DNA from: Actinomadura sp. J1-007
Lineage (GTDB): Bacteria > Actinomycetota > Actinomycetes > Streptosporangiales > Streptosporangiaceae
NCBI RefSeq assembly: GCF_009793335.1
Contig: NZ_WING01000001.1
Coordinates: 7,378,001 to 7,442,000 of the forward strand
Direction of reading: 5' to 3'
DNA length: 64,000 bases
The translations under genes and the position numbers were made by a program. Within the stretch, counting starts at the first letter, position 1. Every line of letters starts with the position of its first letter. Positions 27,486-36,622 of this stretch are shown here, piece by piece. The notes under the pieces are model-generated. The model was not told where the DNA came from. It saw only the letters and a program-made list of their open reading frames with translations, and searched no databases.

Positions 27486-27503
27486 GTACGAATATTTACG
27501 TAC
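27486..27503. promoter_or_regulatory. Inverted repeat between pump and ArsR gene
   Basis: GTACG and CGTAC flank an 8-base A/T core (AATATTTA), striking in such GC-rich DNA. It lies 58 bases before the pump start and 61 before the ArsR start and probably binds the ArsR protein. Confidence 0.6.
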
Positions 27504-27564
27504 GATCGAGCCGTTCGGCAAGGGGCTCCGGACGATTGTTCGACTATCGCGCTACAGTGCGACC

Positions 27565-27894
27565 ATGAGGTACCGTCACCCCGACCGCGACCAGATCCGT
27601 GTCGACGGCGTGCTGTCGGCGCTGGGCCACCCGGTGCGGCTGGCCGCCGTCCGCGTCCTGGACGGCGGCGGGGAGCACAACTGCACCAGCGTGCTGGTCG
27701 AACTGGGGATCACGGCCAAGTCGACGATGACCCACCACTGGCGCGTGCTCCGCGAGAGCGGCGTCATCCTCCAGGAGCCGTCCGGCCGGGAGAACCTGCT
27801 GACCCTGCGCCGGGACGACCTGGACGCCCGCTACCCGGGCCTCCTGGACGCCGTCCTCGCCGGCGCCCGTACCGACGAAGCGGACTCCCGGTGA
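27565..27894 (+). CDS. ArsR-family transcriptional repressor
   Basis: A 109-residue winged-helix protein. Residues 10-90 form the HTH_20 core: VDGVLSALGHPVRLAAVRVL, then the recognition helix AKSTMTHHWRVLRESGVI and the short wing QEPSGRENLLTLR. A cysteine stands in GGGEHNCTSV, but there is no CxC metal pair, so a non-metal inducer is likely. TACAGT ends 6 bases before ATG 27565, indicating a leaderless transcript. It is divergent from the DHA2 pump and presumably represses it. Confidence 0.88.
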   Translation: MRYRHPDRDQIRVDGVLSALGHPVRLAAVRVLDGGGEHNCTSVLVELGITAKSTMTHHWRVLRESGVILQEPSGRENLLTLRRDDLDARYPGLLDAVLAGARTDEADSR

Positions 27895-27957
27895 GAGAAA
27901 CGCTGATGGTCCGGAGCGCGGCCGCCCGGTGACGGGCCCGGCGCCCGAAGGAAGGCC

Positions 27958-28761
27958 CTAGAGGTCGAGCACCAGAGCGCGGTGGTCGGAAACTTCGGGG
28001 GAGGCCGCGATCTCGAACCGTTCCACCGCGGCGGGGTCCGACACCAGCAGGTAGCCGGCGTGCCGGAGCGGCTTGGGGTACCGGGAGGTCCTGGTGTCGG
28101 CCCCGCCGACCAGGTCGGTCAGCCCGAGGTCGGCGAGGACCTGGAAGGTCTTGCTGTCCGGGAGCAGGTTGAGGTCGCCGCACACCACGGTCATGTCGCC
28201 GTCCTCGCGGGCCTCCTCGACGAGGGCCGCGAGCCGTTCGGCCTGCGCGTGGCGGGCGGGGGTGTCGGCCTTGCCGCGCGGGTCGCGCAGGCCGTGAAGG
28301 TTGACGACGGTGACGAACCGCCGCGCCCGGCGGTCGCGCACCCGCACGCCCAGTGCGGCGCGGGGCCGGCCGTCGTTCGGCCAGCGGTCCCGGTGCTCGG
28401 TGTAGGCGCCGTGCACGAACGCCGAACGCATGGCGACCACGGGAAGCGACTCGGCGACGAAGGTCGCCACGCCGAAGTCCTGCGGGTGGCGGCGCTGCCG
28501 GCCGTCCTGGACCGGCCCGGTGTCGCTCACGGTGAAGATGCCGTGGTGGTGCGGGAGGCGGGAGCGGACATCGGCCAGGAGGTTCGCTCGCTGGGGCAGC
28601 GAGCGGTCGGCGTCATCGAACCGCGTCCAGCCGCCGAGGCCCGGGGTATGGGTGACTTCTTGCAAACACAGGACGTCGACGCCGCACGTGTCGAGCCAGG
28701 GGGCGAGTTCGTCGAACATCGCCCCGCCCCAGGCGTTGAGGGAGATGATCCGCACGTGCAC
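27958..28761 (-). CDS. Endonuclease/exonuclease/phosphatase family protein
   Basis: A 267-residue Mg-dependent phosphodiesterase-fold protein (EEP superfamily: exonuclease III, sphingomyelinases, inositol phosphatases). Motifs in order: IISLNAWGG, with the first metal-region Asn; VLCLQEV, with the metal-binding Glu; VTVVNLHGL; VVCGDLNLLPDS, with the catalytic Asp-Asn pair; and SDHRALVLDL at the C-terminus, with the Asp-His pair. No signal peptide, so intracellular. I take GTG 28761 because a TACATT lies 7 bases before it; GTG 28755 is possible. The substrate, nucleic acid or phospholipid, is not decided by sequence. Confidence 0.85.
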   Translation of the reverse strand: MHVRIISLNAWGGAMFDELAPWLDTCGVDVLCLQEVTHTPGLGGWTRFDDADRSLPQRANLLADVRSRLPHHHGIFTVSDTGPVQDGRQRRHPQDFGVATFVAESLPVVAMRSAFVHGAYTEHRDRWPNDGRPRAALGVRVRDRRARRFVTVVNLHGLRDPRGKADTPARHAQAERLAALVEEAREDGDMTVVCGDLNLLPDSKTFQVLADLGLTDLVGGADTRTSRYPKPLRHAGYLLVSDPAAVERFEIAASPEVSDHRALVLDL

Positions 28762-28829
28762 CAAATGTAGGTCCTCGCGCAGGCCGACCACAAAGCGCAC
28801 CCACCCACGACGCGCGCCGTCCTTGGAAG

Positions 28830-28859
28830 CGCCCGCCGCCTCGCGCGAGGCGGCGGGCG
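28830..28859. terminator. 30-bp perfect palindrome, terminator
   Basis: Arms of 14 bp (28830-28843 and 28846-28859) around CG, only 14 bases after the stop of the secreted-protein gene that reads leftward to 28873. It should end that transcript before the nuclease-like gene. Confidence 0.75.
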
Positions 28860-28872
28860 GGACGGGGGCAGG

Positions 28873-29916
28873 TTACTCGTCGACGCGGGCGGTGGTGGTG
28901 ACCGTTCCGGCGGTGGACAGCACCCACTTGGCCGAGATCTTGACCTCGGTGCCGACCGGGACCGTCGCGTCCACGGTGATGGGGAAACTGGTACCGGCCT
29001 GGTCGGCGGGGATCTCCAGCTTCTTCGGAACGGTCACGCCGGGTGTCTGACTGGTGAGCTCGATGACCGCGCCGAACGGGTGCCAGCGGTTGCCGAGCCC
29101 GACGGCGCCCAGGTTCCGGGCGTACGGCCCGCGGCGCAGTGTGCGCACCACGCCGAGGGTGTAGTCCTTGGGGGCCAGCAGCGCGGTGGCGCGCATCGGG
29201 GTGTGCCCGAGGTCGGCGGCGATGTCGGTGATGCCGATCCCCTGCACCGGGACGCCGGGGTGCTCCAGGGTGAACGTGCCGCGGGTACTGCCCGCGGGCA
29301 CGACCGCGTAGGGCGGCATCTTGGGTTCGGGGCTGGTGGGCAGGCCCGAGATGTGCTCCGCCCGCAGGTCCACCGACGTGCCGCCGGGCTTGGCCGGGGC
29401 CTTCAGCTGCACGGTGCCGGTGGCCTTGGTGCCGGCGATCACGGCGTTGGAGTCGCCGGGGACCTCCAGGTCGATCCGCTCGACGGTCTGCTCGCGCCAG
29501 TCGGGCGGGGTGACCGTGACATCGGTGGTGGCCTCGGAACCGTCGCGTCCGGCCACCAGCGGGACGACGGTCTTCGACGGGTAGGCGTCCAGCCGGATCG
29601 GGAAGCTGACGCTGGTCTGCCCGGCGGGCACCCGGACGTAGGTGTCGGTGGAGTAGGCGTAGGCGCGGTCGGAACGGCCGACGACGAGGACCTCGACCCC
29701 GAGGCCGCCCTCGGGCGCGGGCGCCGACAGCCGCACGGTCTGGATCGCCTGGTCACCGGCGGTGATGGTTGCGGGCGAGACGCTGGTGGACACCACGGCG
29801 GGGGTGCCGTCGGCGGCGCTGGCGGGCAGGGCTGCGGCCAGCGTGGCGGGCAGGCTCAGCGCGACGGCTGCGGCCGCCAGGCCGGCGCGGTGACCGCGGC
29901 GCGAAATCTGGATCAT
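28873..29916 (-). CDS. Secreted Ig-like repeat protein of unknown function
   Basis: A 347-residue exported protein. A Sec signal peptide (RRGHRAGLAAAAVALSLPA, cut after ALPASAA) is followed by three beta-sandwich-like segments of about 100 residues that open with similar phrases (STSVSPATITAGDQAIQTVRL; DLEVPGDSNAVIAGTKATGT; VIELTSQTPGVTVPKKLEIP). No catalytic motif, sorting signal or transmembrane tail is seen, so it is probably a released or wall-associated binding protein. It is followed by a palindromic terminator. I do not recognise a named family. Confidence 0.75.
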   Translation of the reverse strand: MIQISRRGHRAGLAAAAVALSLPATLAAALPASAADGTPAVVSTSVSPATITAGDQAIQTVRLSAPAPEGGLGVEVLVVGRSDRAYAYSTDTYVRVPAGQTSVSFPIRLDAYPSKTVVPLVAGRDGSEATTDVTVTPPDWREQTVERIDLEVPGDSNAVIAGTKATGTVQLKAPAKPGGTSVDLRAEHISGLPTSPEPKMPPYAVVPAGSTRGTFTLEHPGVPVQGIGITDIAADLGHTPMRATALLAPKDYTLGVVRTLRRGPYARNLGAVGLGNRWHPFGAVIELTSQTPGVTVPKKLEIPADQAGTSFPITVDATVPVGTEVKISAKWVLSTAGTVTTTARVDE

Positions 29917-30100
29917 GGAGCCGAAGCTAACGACCGTCGCGCGGCCCGGACAGGTCCATGATCGTTACGTTCCGAGCTCGTAAGAACTGCTGACGCAACG
30001 CCGCCCCCAACCACTTTCCGACCCCCCTGACCAGCGAAACGCACCGTACGGCCGAGCACGCGTCGGACATGGCGTGCTGCTCGGTTGTGAGGGGCGGCGG

Positions 30101-30439
30101 TCAGGGCGTGGTGCTGGATGGCGTTCCGCTGTGCCCGGCCGTGAGGGCCCGGCGGGCCTCAGCCCAGACGGCTTGGAACTCGGCGCGCGTCAGGGGCTGG
30201 GGGTCGTGGCCTTCCCATTCGGTGACGGGCCTCTCGGCTGTGAACCCGTAGGCGGCTTCGTATCGGCCGGAGCTTCCGGCTTGGAAGGCGGCTTCCCACT
30301 CCGCCGAGGAGGCCGCGGCGATGGGGTGCCGGTGCGGCCCTTGCAGCTCGATCTGACGGGCGACCCACCCCTCGTCGTCCACTTCGCAGTAGAACCAGAT
30401 GTCCTCTTCGCCCCAGTAGCTGCGAAACCACGACGTCAC
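30101..30439 (-). CDS. Conserved-looking small protein of unknown function
   Basis: A 112-residue soluble protein rich in aromatic and acidic residues (MTSWFRSYWGEEDIWFYCEV, later PVTEWEGHDPQPLTRAEFQAVW). The composition, balanced codon use and alternating strand/helix pattern look like a real protein, and I have the impression of similar small proteins in streptomycetes but cannot name a family. There is no signal peptide. The start ATG 30439 lacks a clear ribosome site. It stands alone, with no operon partner. Confidence 0.65.
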   Translation of the reverse strand: MTSWFRSYWGEEDIWFYCEVDDEGWVARQIELQGPHRHPIAAASSAEWEAAFQAGSSGRYEAAYGFTAERPVTEWEGHDPQPLTRAEFQAVWAEARRALTAGHSGTPSSTTP

Positions 30440-30796
30440 TCGCTCATGATGCCGTACGCAGGTCTGGAGGTCGTTCAGCAGAGCCCGGTCGTCTGGCCTG
30501 AGAAGCCGCGCGAGACGCGAAGCTTTCGGAGTTTCCCGCGCGCCGCTTCGAGTCGGGCTGTGAGGTCGGCGCCTTGGCCGCGGAGCCGCCGGCCCGTCCG
30601 TACGGTGACGCCGGGCTCACCGTACGGACGGACCCCGGACGCGCTGCGCCGCGAGTTGAGAGCCGGACCTTCTCGTTGGCCATGTGGCGGTACCTGGACG
30701 GCGCCAGGGATGTCGCCGGGCCTGCCCAGGAACGCTGTAGTCGTGCGGTCGGGCCCTACGGTCCAGGGACGCGGGCGCTACGTGGCGGACGGGGGC
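30440..30796. other. Gap with a long hairpin
   Basis: No gene supported. The only structure is the inverted repeat at 30596-30629, annotated separately. Short frames on both strands across it are products of the repeat. Confidence 0.4.
30596..30629. repeat. 13-bp perfect inverted repeat with 8-base loop
   Basis: GTCCGTACGGTGA and its complement flank CGCCGGGC. It lies 168 bases beyond the end of the esterase gene (minus strand) and 157 before the start of the small hypothetical gene, so it may terminate the first or regulate the second. No T-tract. Confidence 0.55.
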
Positions 30797-31702
30797 TTAG
30801 TTGGAGAGGGCTCGGTGGAGGGTGGTGGCTAGTTCGGTGAACTGGCGTTGTGATATTTCGGCGGGTAGGGCTTGGGAGCCGTGGAACGTGCCGGGCCACT
30901 GGTGCAGCTCGACCGGTACGCCCGAGCGCAGGAGCCGCTGGGCGTACTCGATGGCCTCGTCGCGCAGCGGGTCGAACTCGGCGGTGGCGATGTGGGCCGG
31001 GGGCAGGCCGGACAGGTCGGCGGCGCGCGCCGGTGCGGCGTAGGGGGTGGCGGTCTGGGAGCCCAGGTAGTGTCGCCAGGCGGCGGCGAGCCTGTCGCGG
31101 GTCATCCAGGGCGCGTCGGTGAAGGTGCGCTGCGACCAGGTCTCCTGCCGGTCGTCGAGCATCGGCTGGTTGAGGAGTTGGAAGCAGATCGACGGGCCCT
31201 GCTCGTCGCGCGCCCGCAGTGCCGCCCCGGTCGCCAGGCCCGCGCCCATGCTGTGGCCGCCGACCGCGATCCGTTCCGGGTCGACGCCCAGTTCGGCCGC
31301 GTGCTCGGCCGCCCAGAGCAGGACGGCGTAGGCGTCGTGGTGGGCGGCCGGGAACGGGTGCTCCGGGGCCAGCCGGTAGCCGACCGAGATCACCACCGCC
31401 CCGGAGCCGCTGGCCATCCGGACGGCCTGCGAGTGCTCGCTGTCCAGGTCGCCGAAGACGCCGCCCCCGCCGTGCAGCCAGACCACGGCGCCCTGCGCCC
31501 GGCCCGGCCGGTAGATCCGCACCGGCACGTCCGGGGCGGCGGGTACGGTGCGGTCATCGATCTCCAGTCCCGTCGTGTCGGGCGCCGGTCGCGGACCGGC
31601 GCTCGCGACGAGCTTGGCGCGGGTGGCGGCCGGGTCGGTCATGTCGAGGTCGGGCAGTAGCGGGATGAACGCTTCCAGTTCGGGATCCATGCCGTTAACC
31701 AT
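30797..31702 (-). CDS. Alpha/beta hydrolase, HSL-type esterase
   Basis: A 301-residue soluble esterase/lipase of the hormone-sensitive lipase group: oxyanion loop HGGGGVFGD (about 77-85), nucleophile elbow GGHSMGAG (about 149), acid in ATAEFDPLRDEA and His in WPGTFHGSQ. There is no signal peptide or membrane helix. The start may be ATG 31702 or ATG 31690 (MDPELEAF); the latter matches family starts better. The gene is divergent from a PucR-like regulator, with 84 bases between, and an imperfect dyad covers the start region (31693-31711), so the regulator probably controls it. Confidence 0.9.
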   Translation of the reverse strand: MVNGMDPELEAFIPLLPDLDMTDPAATRAKLVASAGPRPAPDTTGLEIDDRTVPAAPDVPVRIYRPGRAQGAVVWLHGGGGVFGDLDSEHSQAVRMASGSGAVVISVGYRLAPEHPFPAAHHDAYAVLLWAAEHAAELGVDPERIAVGGHSMGAGLATGAALRARDEQGPSICFQLLNQPMLDDRQETWSQRTFTDAPWMTRDRLAAAWRHYLGSQTATPYAAPARAADLSGLPPAHIATAEFDPLRDEAIEYAQRLLRSGVPVELHQWPGTFHGSQALPAEISQRQFTELATTLHRALSN

Positions 31703-31743
31703 TGCGGTTACCCCCGTCTTGGATCATCCGCCATCTGTCGGGT

Positions 31744-31768
31744 GTTCGGCGTCGGTCGCGCACCGAAC
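31744..31768. promoter_or_regulatory. Inverted repeat between esterase and PucR-like gene
   Basis: GTTCGG and CCGAAC are separated by 13 bases, with an inner GGT/ACC pair in register. Centred 31 bases before the PucR-like start, it could be that regulator's site. Downstream, TATTGT ends 6 bases before ATG 31787 and would give a leaderless transcript. Confidence 0.4.
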
Positions 31769-31786
31769 GGCGCTTATTGTGGCGCC

Positions 31787-32817
31787 ATGGAGGCTTTGGC
31801 CGAACGGCTGTCGGGGCTGGACCCGCACGTCGACGGCGTGATCCGCGTCGTGCTGTTCTACGACACGCTGATGCGCCGGCGGGTGGACCTGCCGGCGCTC
31901 GCGCGGGCCTCGGCGGGCCTGGCCGAGTGCGTGGCCGGGATCCGGCTGCACGGCACCGGGCGGGAGATCCGCATGGCGCCCGACGGCCGGGAGGCGTCCG
32001 GCCCGCCCGCGCCCGCGTCCGGGACGTCGCCGATCACCCTCGACGAGGAGGAGATCGGCGTGGTGTGGCTGGAACGCGACGGCCCGTCCGGCCCGCTCGA
32101 CGCGGCGCTGCTGGAACGGCTCGCCATCGCCGCCGCCGGGGTCGTCGAACGGTACGGTCCGGCCCGTACCACCATGGCCGATCCCGCCCTGGTGGAGCTG
32201 GCCGTCAGCGCCGACGGCGACGAGGCGGCGCGCGCCCGGGCGCTGCGGCTGCTGGGGTTCGCCGCCGACCTGCCCGTACGCGTCGTCGCCGTGCGCTCCT
32301 CGCTGCCGCTCGACCGGATCGGCGCGCTGATCTGCCCGGCCCGCCCGGTGAAGGCGGCGTCGCTCGCCGACGTCGGGGTGATCCTGGCCGGCGCCGTCGC
32401 CCCCGACCGGTTCCCGCCGGGCGTCCGCGCCGGCGTCGGCGCGGCCCCGAGCCCCGACCGGTCCTGGCGGCAGGCCCGTACCGCCCTGCGCTTCACCACG
32501 CCGCGCCGCCCGGTCGTCCACCACGACGACCTGGGCGCGCTGGCGCTGCTGGCCGAGATCCCTCCCGACGCCGTACGCGGCAACGCCGACGTGGCCGCGA
32601 TCGCCCGCATGGCCGGCTCCGAGGACCTGGACACCCTGGACGCCTACTGCGCCACCGGTTCCCTGCGCGGCGCCGCCGACCTCCTCCACCTGCACCACAG
32701 CAGCGTCTCCCGCCGTCTCGAACAGATCGCCAAGGTGCTCGGCATCGACCTCACCGCCCCGAAGGGCTGGCCCGGGCCCGGCTCGCCTTGACCGCATGGC
32801 GGCTCCTGGACGGCTGA
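31787..32817 (+). CDS. PucR-like helix-turn-helix regulator (frame broken near the end)
   Basis: A roughly 343-residue regulator with an N-terminal ligand-sensing region (MEALAERLSGLDPHVDGVIR onward), a GGDEF-like PucR middle domain, and a C-terminal HTH_30 helix-turn-helix (LDTLDAYCATGSLRGAADLL, then HHSSVSRRLEQIAKVLG). As written, the frame ends at 32791 with a non-family tail. One C restored at 32757-32760 gives APEGLARARLALTAWRLLDG and a stop at 32815-32817, the normal PucR-like ending. It is divergent from the esterase and probably controls it. Two further PucR proteins lie at 49825 and 52103. Confidence 0.82.
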
Positions 32818-32824
32818 GCGCGCG

Positions 32825-33583
32825 TCAGAGCTCGACGGTGCCCAGGAACGCCGCGGTCTCGCGGGCGAAGTCGCCGGGGGCCTCCAGCACGCCGAGGTGG
32901 CCGTGATCGCTGAGAACGACGGCGCGGCCGGAGGGGACGCGGCGGATGTCGTCGAGCTGCTTGGCCTGGTCCACGACGACGTCCTTGCCGCCGATGAGGG
33001 AGCAGGTGGGGACGCGCAGGCCGGGCAGTTCGTCGGCCTGGCTGGTGAACACCCCTTCGGTGAGCCACCCCTGCCACATCTCCCGGCTGACAGCGAGCAT
33101 GTCGTCCGCGAGCGATGCCGTACGGGCGGGGTCGATCGAGATGGCCGCCACCCCCTGGCGCAGCAGGTCGGCCTCGCCGTACGAGGCGGCGAATCCCGCG
33201 ATGACCGCGTCGCCCGGTACGGTTCCCGCGGCGTTCCACGGAGTGACGCCGACCAGCGCGCGAACCCGGTCAGGGTGGTCCAGGGCGATCCGCAGCGCGA
33301 CGGCGCCGCCGAGGGAGACGCCCAGCAGGTCATACCGGCCGTCCACGACCTCGGCGATCGCGTCGTGGACGGTGGCGGCCAGCGAGGGGATGCGGCCGTT
33401 CGCGGGCACGCCCCTCGACTCGGAGTGGCCGGGCAGGTCGAAGATCAGGACGCGGAACCGGGGAAGCCGTTCGGCCAGGCCGGTCATCGTGCCGGTGGAG
33501 CAGCCGAAGCCGGGGAGCATGACCAGGGTCCGGTCGCCCCGGCCGAGTTCGCGGTAGAACATTCCCGAGCTGGTACGGGGCAT
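32825..33583 (-). CDS. Alpha/beta hydrolase
   Basis: A 252-residue soluble hydrolase with classic triad motifs: oxyanion strand VMLPGFGCSTGTM (about 20-30), nucleophile elbow GVSLGGAVAL (Ser around 94), acid in SLIGGKDVVVD and His in LSDHGHLGVLEAP. It resembles lactonase- or esterase-like members, but the substrate cannot be named. ATG 33583 has GGAGGCGCC upstream. It is divergent from a TetR-family gene across a strong dyad (33608-33635). If that regulator is of the QsdR type, acyl-lactone or lactone substrates would be a natural guess, but this is inference. Confidence 0.88.
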   Translation of the reverse strand: MPRTSSGMFYRELGRGDRTLVMLPGFGCSTGTMTGLAERLPRFRVLIFDLPGHSESRGVPANGRIPSLAATVHDAIAEVVDGRYDLLGVSLGGAVALRIALDHPDRVRALVGVTPWNAAGTVPGDAVIAGFAASYGEADLLRQGVAAISIDPARTASLADDMLAVSREMWQGWLTEGVFTSQADELPGLRVPTCSLIGGKDVVVDQAKQLDDIRRVPSGRAVVLSDHGHLGVLEAPGDFARETAAFLGTVEL

Positions 33584-33607
33584 CGGCGCCTCCCGGCACG
33601 ACGTTCG

Positions 33608-33635
33608 GATGTTACATTCCGGGAAACGTAACATC
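33608..33635. promoter_or_regulatory. TetR-type operator
   Basis: A perfect 8-bp inverted repeat, GATGTTAC and GTAACATC, flanks a 12-base core that is itself nearly symmetric (TTCCGGGAA). It lies 24 bases from both divergent start codons, so one bound dimer could block both genes. Confidence 0.8.
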
Positions 33636-33658
33636 ACGAGTGGGCGAGAGGAAGACCC

Positions 33659-34231
33659 GTGGCCGCACCTCCCCGCGAACCGCCGGAGACCGGCCGGCCG
33701 GACCGCCGGGCCGCGGTCCGCCTCGCCCGCCGGTGCTTCCTCGCCGGGCGGCGGATCGAGATGAACGCCCTCGCCGCCGAACTCGGGGTCTCGCGCGTCA
33801 CGCTCAACCGCTGGGTCGGCAGCCGGGACCGCCTCATCGGCGAGATCAACTGGTCGCTCGCGGAGCCGGCCCTGCGCGAGGCCCGCGCCCGAGCCGCCGG
33901 CACCGGCGCCGACGCCGTGGCCGCCACCATGGAGGAGTTCACCCGGACCGTCCTGGCGGCCCCCTTCATGCACGTCTTCCTCAGGCGCGAGGGCGACATC
34001 GCCCTGCGCGTCCTCACCACCAACCGCAGCGACCTGCAACGCAACATCATCGGCTTCGTCGAGCGGACGCTGCACGAGGAACGCGTCGTCCCGCCCGCCC
34101 CTCTGGACCTGTCCGACCTGGCCTACGTCGTCGTGCGCATCGGCGAGTCGTTCACCTACATCGACATGATCACCGGTGGCGCCCCCGACCCCGCGAAGAT
34201 CGGCCACGCCGTCAGGGCGCTGCTCACCTGA
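33659..34231 (+). CDS. TetR-family regulator (QsdR-like)
   Basis: A 190-residue repressor. The DNA-binding part (18-65) reads RRAAVRLARRCFLAGRRIEM, then LAAELGVSRVTLNRWVGSRD; the Trp in place of the usual Tyr-His-Phe turn and the ligand domain with YVVVRIGESFTYIDMITG recall the QsdR type of TetR proteins, though I cannot confirm that by alignment. GTG 33659 is set by GAGAGGAAG at 33646-33654. It sits head to head with the hydrolase and shares the dyad at 33608. Confidence 0.87.
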   Translation: MAAPPREPPETGRPDRRAAVRLARRCFLAGRRIEMNALAAELGVSRVTLNRWVGSRDRLIGEINWSLAEPALREARARAAGTGADAVAATMEEFTRTVLAAPFMHVFLRREGDIALRVLTTNRSDLQRNIIGFVERTLHEERVVPPAPLDLSDLAYVVVRIGESFTYIDMITGGAPDPAKIGHAVRALLT

Positions 34232-34356
34232 CGACCCAGGTCAGGGCTGGCCGCCGACGCGGAGCGTACGTCCGCCCGCGCGCGGCGGTTCGGCGGTCGT
34301 GTGGCGGCCGGCGTGGTGTGTCCTTATGCTGCGTTTGATCTTTGGAGAGGGAGAGC

Positions 34357-36143
34357 GTGGACACTCTGAGCCCCGGTGATCCGAGGGAGGTCGGCGGCTA
34401 CCGCCTGCTCGGGCGGCTCGGGTCCGGCGGTATGGGCCGCGTCTACCTGGGACGATCCCGCGGCGGCCGGATCGTCGCCGTCAAACTGGTGCACGCCGAG
34501 CTCGCCGGCGACCCGGTCTTCCTCCGGAGGTTCCGCCGCGAGGTGGAGGCCGCGCGCCGCGTCGGCGGCGAGTGGACCGCGCCCGTGCTGGACGCCGACA
34601 CCGAGTCGGCCGCCCCCTGGGTCGCCACCGGCTACGTCCCGGGCCCCACGCTCACCGGCATCGTGGAACGGCACGGCCCGCTGCCCGAGGAGTCCGTCCT
34701 GGCGCTGGCGGCCGGGCTCGCCCGCGCGCTCCAGGCCGTCCACGCCTGCGACCTGGTCCACCGCGACCTCAAGCCGTCCAACGTGCTGGTGACGATCGAC
34801 GGGCCGAGGGTGATCGACTTCGGAATCGTGCGCGCGGTGGACGCGAGCGTCGCCACCAGGACGGGCGCCCTGATCGGCTCGCCTCCCTTCATGGCGCCCG
34901 AGCAGATCAGCGGCGGCGAGGTCACCGCGGCCTGCGACGTGTTCAGCCTCGGCGCGGTGCTCGCCTACGCGGGGACCGGCCGCCGCCCGTTCGGCACGGG
35001 AGCGAACGGGCTGCACGCCCTGCTGTTCCGCGTCCTCCAGGAGCCACCGGACCTGGAGGGCCTCTCCGGGCCGGTACGCGCTCTCGCGGAGTCCTGCCTG
35101 GCCAAGGCACCGGAGGAGCGTCCGACGCCGACCGAGATCCTTCGGTCGTTGCCGCCGACGCCCGCCCGCTGGCTGCCCGCCGACGTCATCGCCGAACTGG
35201 GCCGCCACGCCGCCGAACTGCTCGACCTGGAGACCACCGACGTCCCACCCGTCCCCGAGACGGCTCCGACCGCGCCGCACTCGGCTCCGCCGTCCCCGCC
35301 GCCGGAGGCGACCGCACCATCGGGCGGCACCACGCGATCGCCCGCGCGGCGTCGCGGACTCCTGGTGGCGACGGGCGCCGCCGCGGCCGTCGCCACCGTC
35401 ACGGCCGGCCTGGTCGTCGCCCTCCTGGACGGCGACACGAGCGCCAACGGTTCGGGCGGCGCCAAGGGCGGGCCCGTCCGGGGCGATGTGCCCGCGGGCA
35501 TGGTCGGTACGTGGGACGGGTCGGCCAAGGCCAAGGACTCCACCTGGTGGCACCACCGCGTCACCCTCGTACAGGGCAGGCTCGGCGCGGACGTCGCCAA
35601 GATCCGCATGGTCGGCAAAGGCGCGATATGCGAGTACGCCGCCAAGATGACATCGCGCGCGCCCTCGCTGACCTTCCGTCCCCGCCCCACCCGCAGCATC
35701 CCGCCCGGCCAGTGCCCGGTCCCGTCCAGCCAGTCGGCGACCCAGAGCGGGGCCGACGTCCGCTGGAGTTCGCAGGGCGTGACGGGCACTCTCCAGCGCG
35801 CCAAGCATGACGCGGTGCCGGAGGGGCTGCGCGGGCGCTGGGCCGGAACGGACGGCGGGTACACCGCCGCCGCCTCCGAGGGGATGCGCAGGCAGTTCGA
35901 CATCAGCGGCGGCGCCGTCGGGACGGAGAGCATCCAGATCACCACCACCGCCGGCAGTCTGACCTGCAAGGAGACGGCCATGCTGATCTCCGCCGAAGAG
36001 CAGATCCAGCTCGTCCCGGTCCGGCTGCTCACCCGGTCACCCGACTGCGTGCTCGGCAGAGAGCAGCTACTCACCCGAGCGGCGTGGAACTCCAGTGGCA
36101 GGACGTCGAAACCGGCCTGGGCGCCAACCTCCAACGCTCCTGA
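34357..36143 (+). CDS. Membrane Ser/Thr protein kinase with duplicated extracytoplasmic domain (frame broken)
   Basis: A PknB-type Hanks kinase of about 595 residues. Catalytic domain 10-265: GSGGMG loop, Lys43 (VAVKLV), HRDLKPSN with Asp137, IDFGI and SPPFMAPEQ. A Pro-rich linker leads to one transmembrane helix (about 333-356, GLLVATGAAAAVATVTAGLV). Outside the cell lie two copies of one roughly 100-residue beta-domain: DVPAGMVGTWDGSAK to GVTGTLQR and VPEGLRGRWAGTDGG to LGANLQRS. The last few codons are out of frame; one G restored at 36081-36082 gives TRAGVELQWQDVETG and stop 36143. GTG 34357 follows GGAGAGGGAG. The duplicated domain is probably the sensor; no PASTA repeats. Confidence 0.9.
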
Positions 36144-36622
36144 CCGATACCCCCAGCCGCCCCGGATGCCGCCCGACGGTGGCGCCGCCGGCGCGCCTGG
36201 CCGTCACTATCGTGTCCCACCTGCCGCCGCCACCGCAGCGGGGGCGAGGCGTCGAACGCGGACGAGGCGCTGGCCCCGTTAACGCTGGGCCGTTCATCTG
36301 GCCGAGTGGCTCGCAGGGGTGGACGCCGATCTGATCAGCGTGGCCCGCGAGGCCGGAGTCACGGGGGAGGACCCGGTGCCGGTGCGGCGGGTCGGCGAGC
36401 AGCGGGCGTCCAGCGCCGCCACGCCCGTCCTGCTCGCCGCCAGGCTGGTGCTGCAAGGCCGAATTCACCGTGCAAGCCCACACGTGCGGCGGCGCGGCGT
36501 GTTCTTGTCCCTTGCAAATGCGTACGGGACCACGGGGGATCGCTCCCCGTGGTCCCGTGCTGCGAGCCGGTGAAGGCGCGGCGTGCTGCCCTCATTGACG
36601 CGGACGGCCCTCGTTCAGTGGC
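36144..36622. other. Gap between kinase and small secreted genes
   Basis: No gene I can support. A plus-strand stretch at about 36296-36440 (HLAEWLAGVDADLISVARE and further) reads somewhat like protein but has neither start signal nor continuation. The right part holds a strong terminator (36525-36557). Confidence 0.4.
36525..36557 (-). terminator. Terminator of the small secreted gene pair
   Basis: A perfect 13-bp stem (36525-36537 with 36545-36557) and a 7-nt loop, 65 bases beyond the stop of the leftward-reading gene at 36623. Directionality is inferred from that gene. Confidence 0.7.

Noticed and set aside
36296..36573. A short protein-like frame starting HLAEWLAGVD
   Set aside because: A stop precedes it, it has no ribosome site, and it runs into the terminator hairpin at 36525. 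It may be a gene scar, but I cannot assign it.
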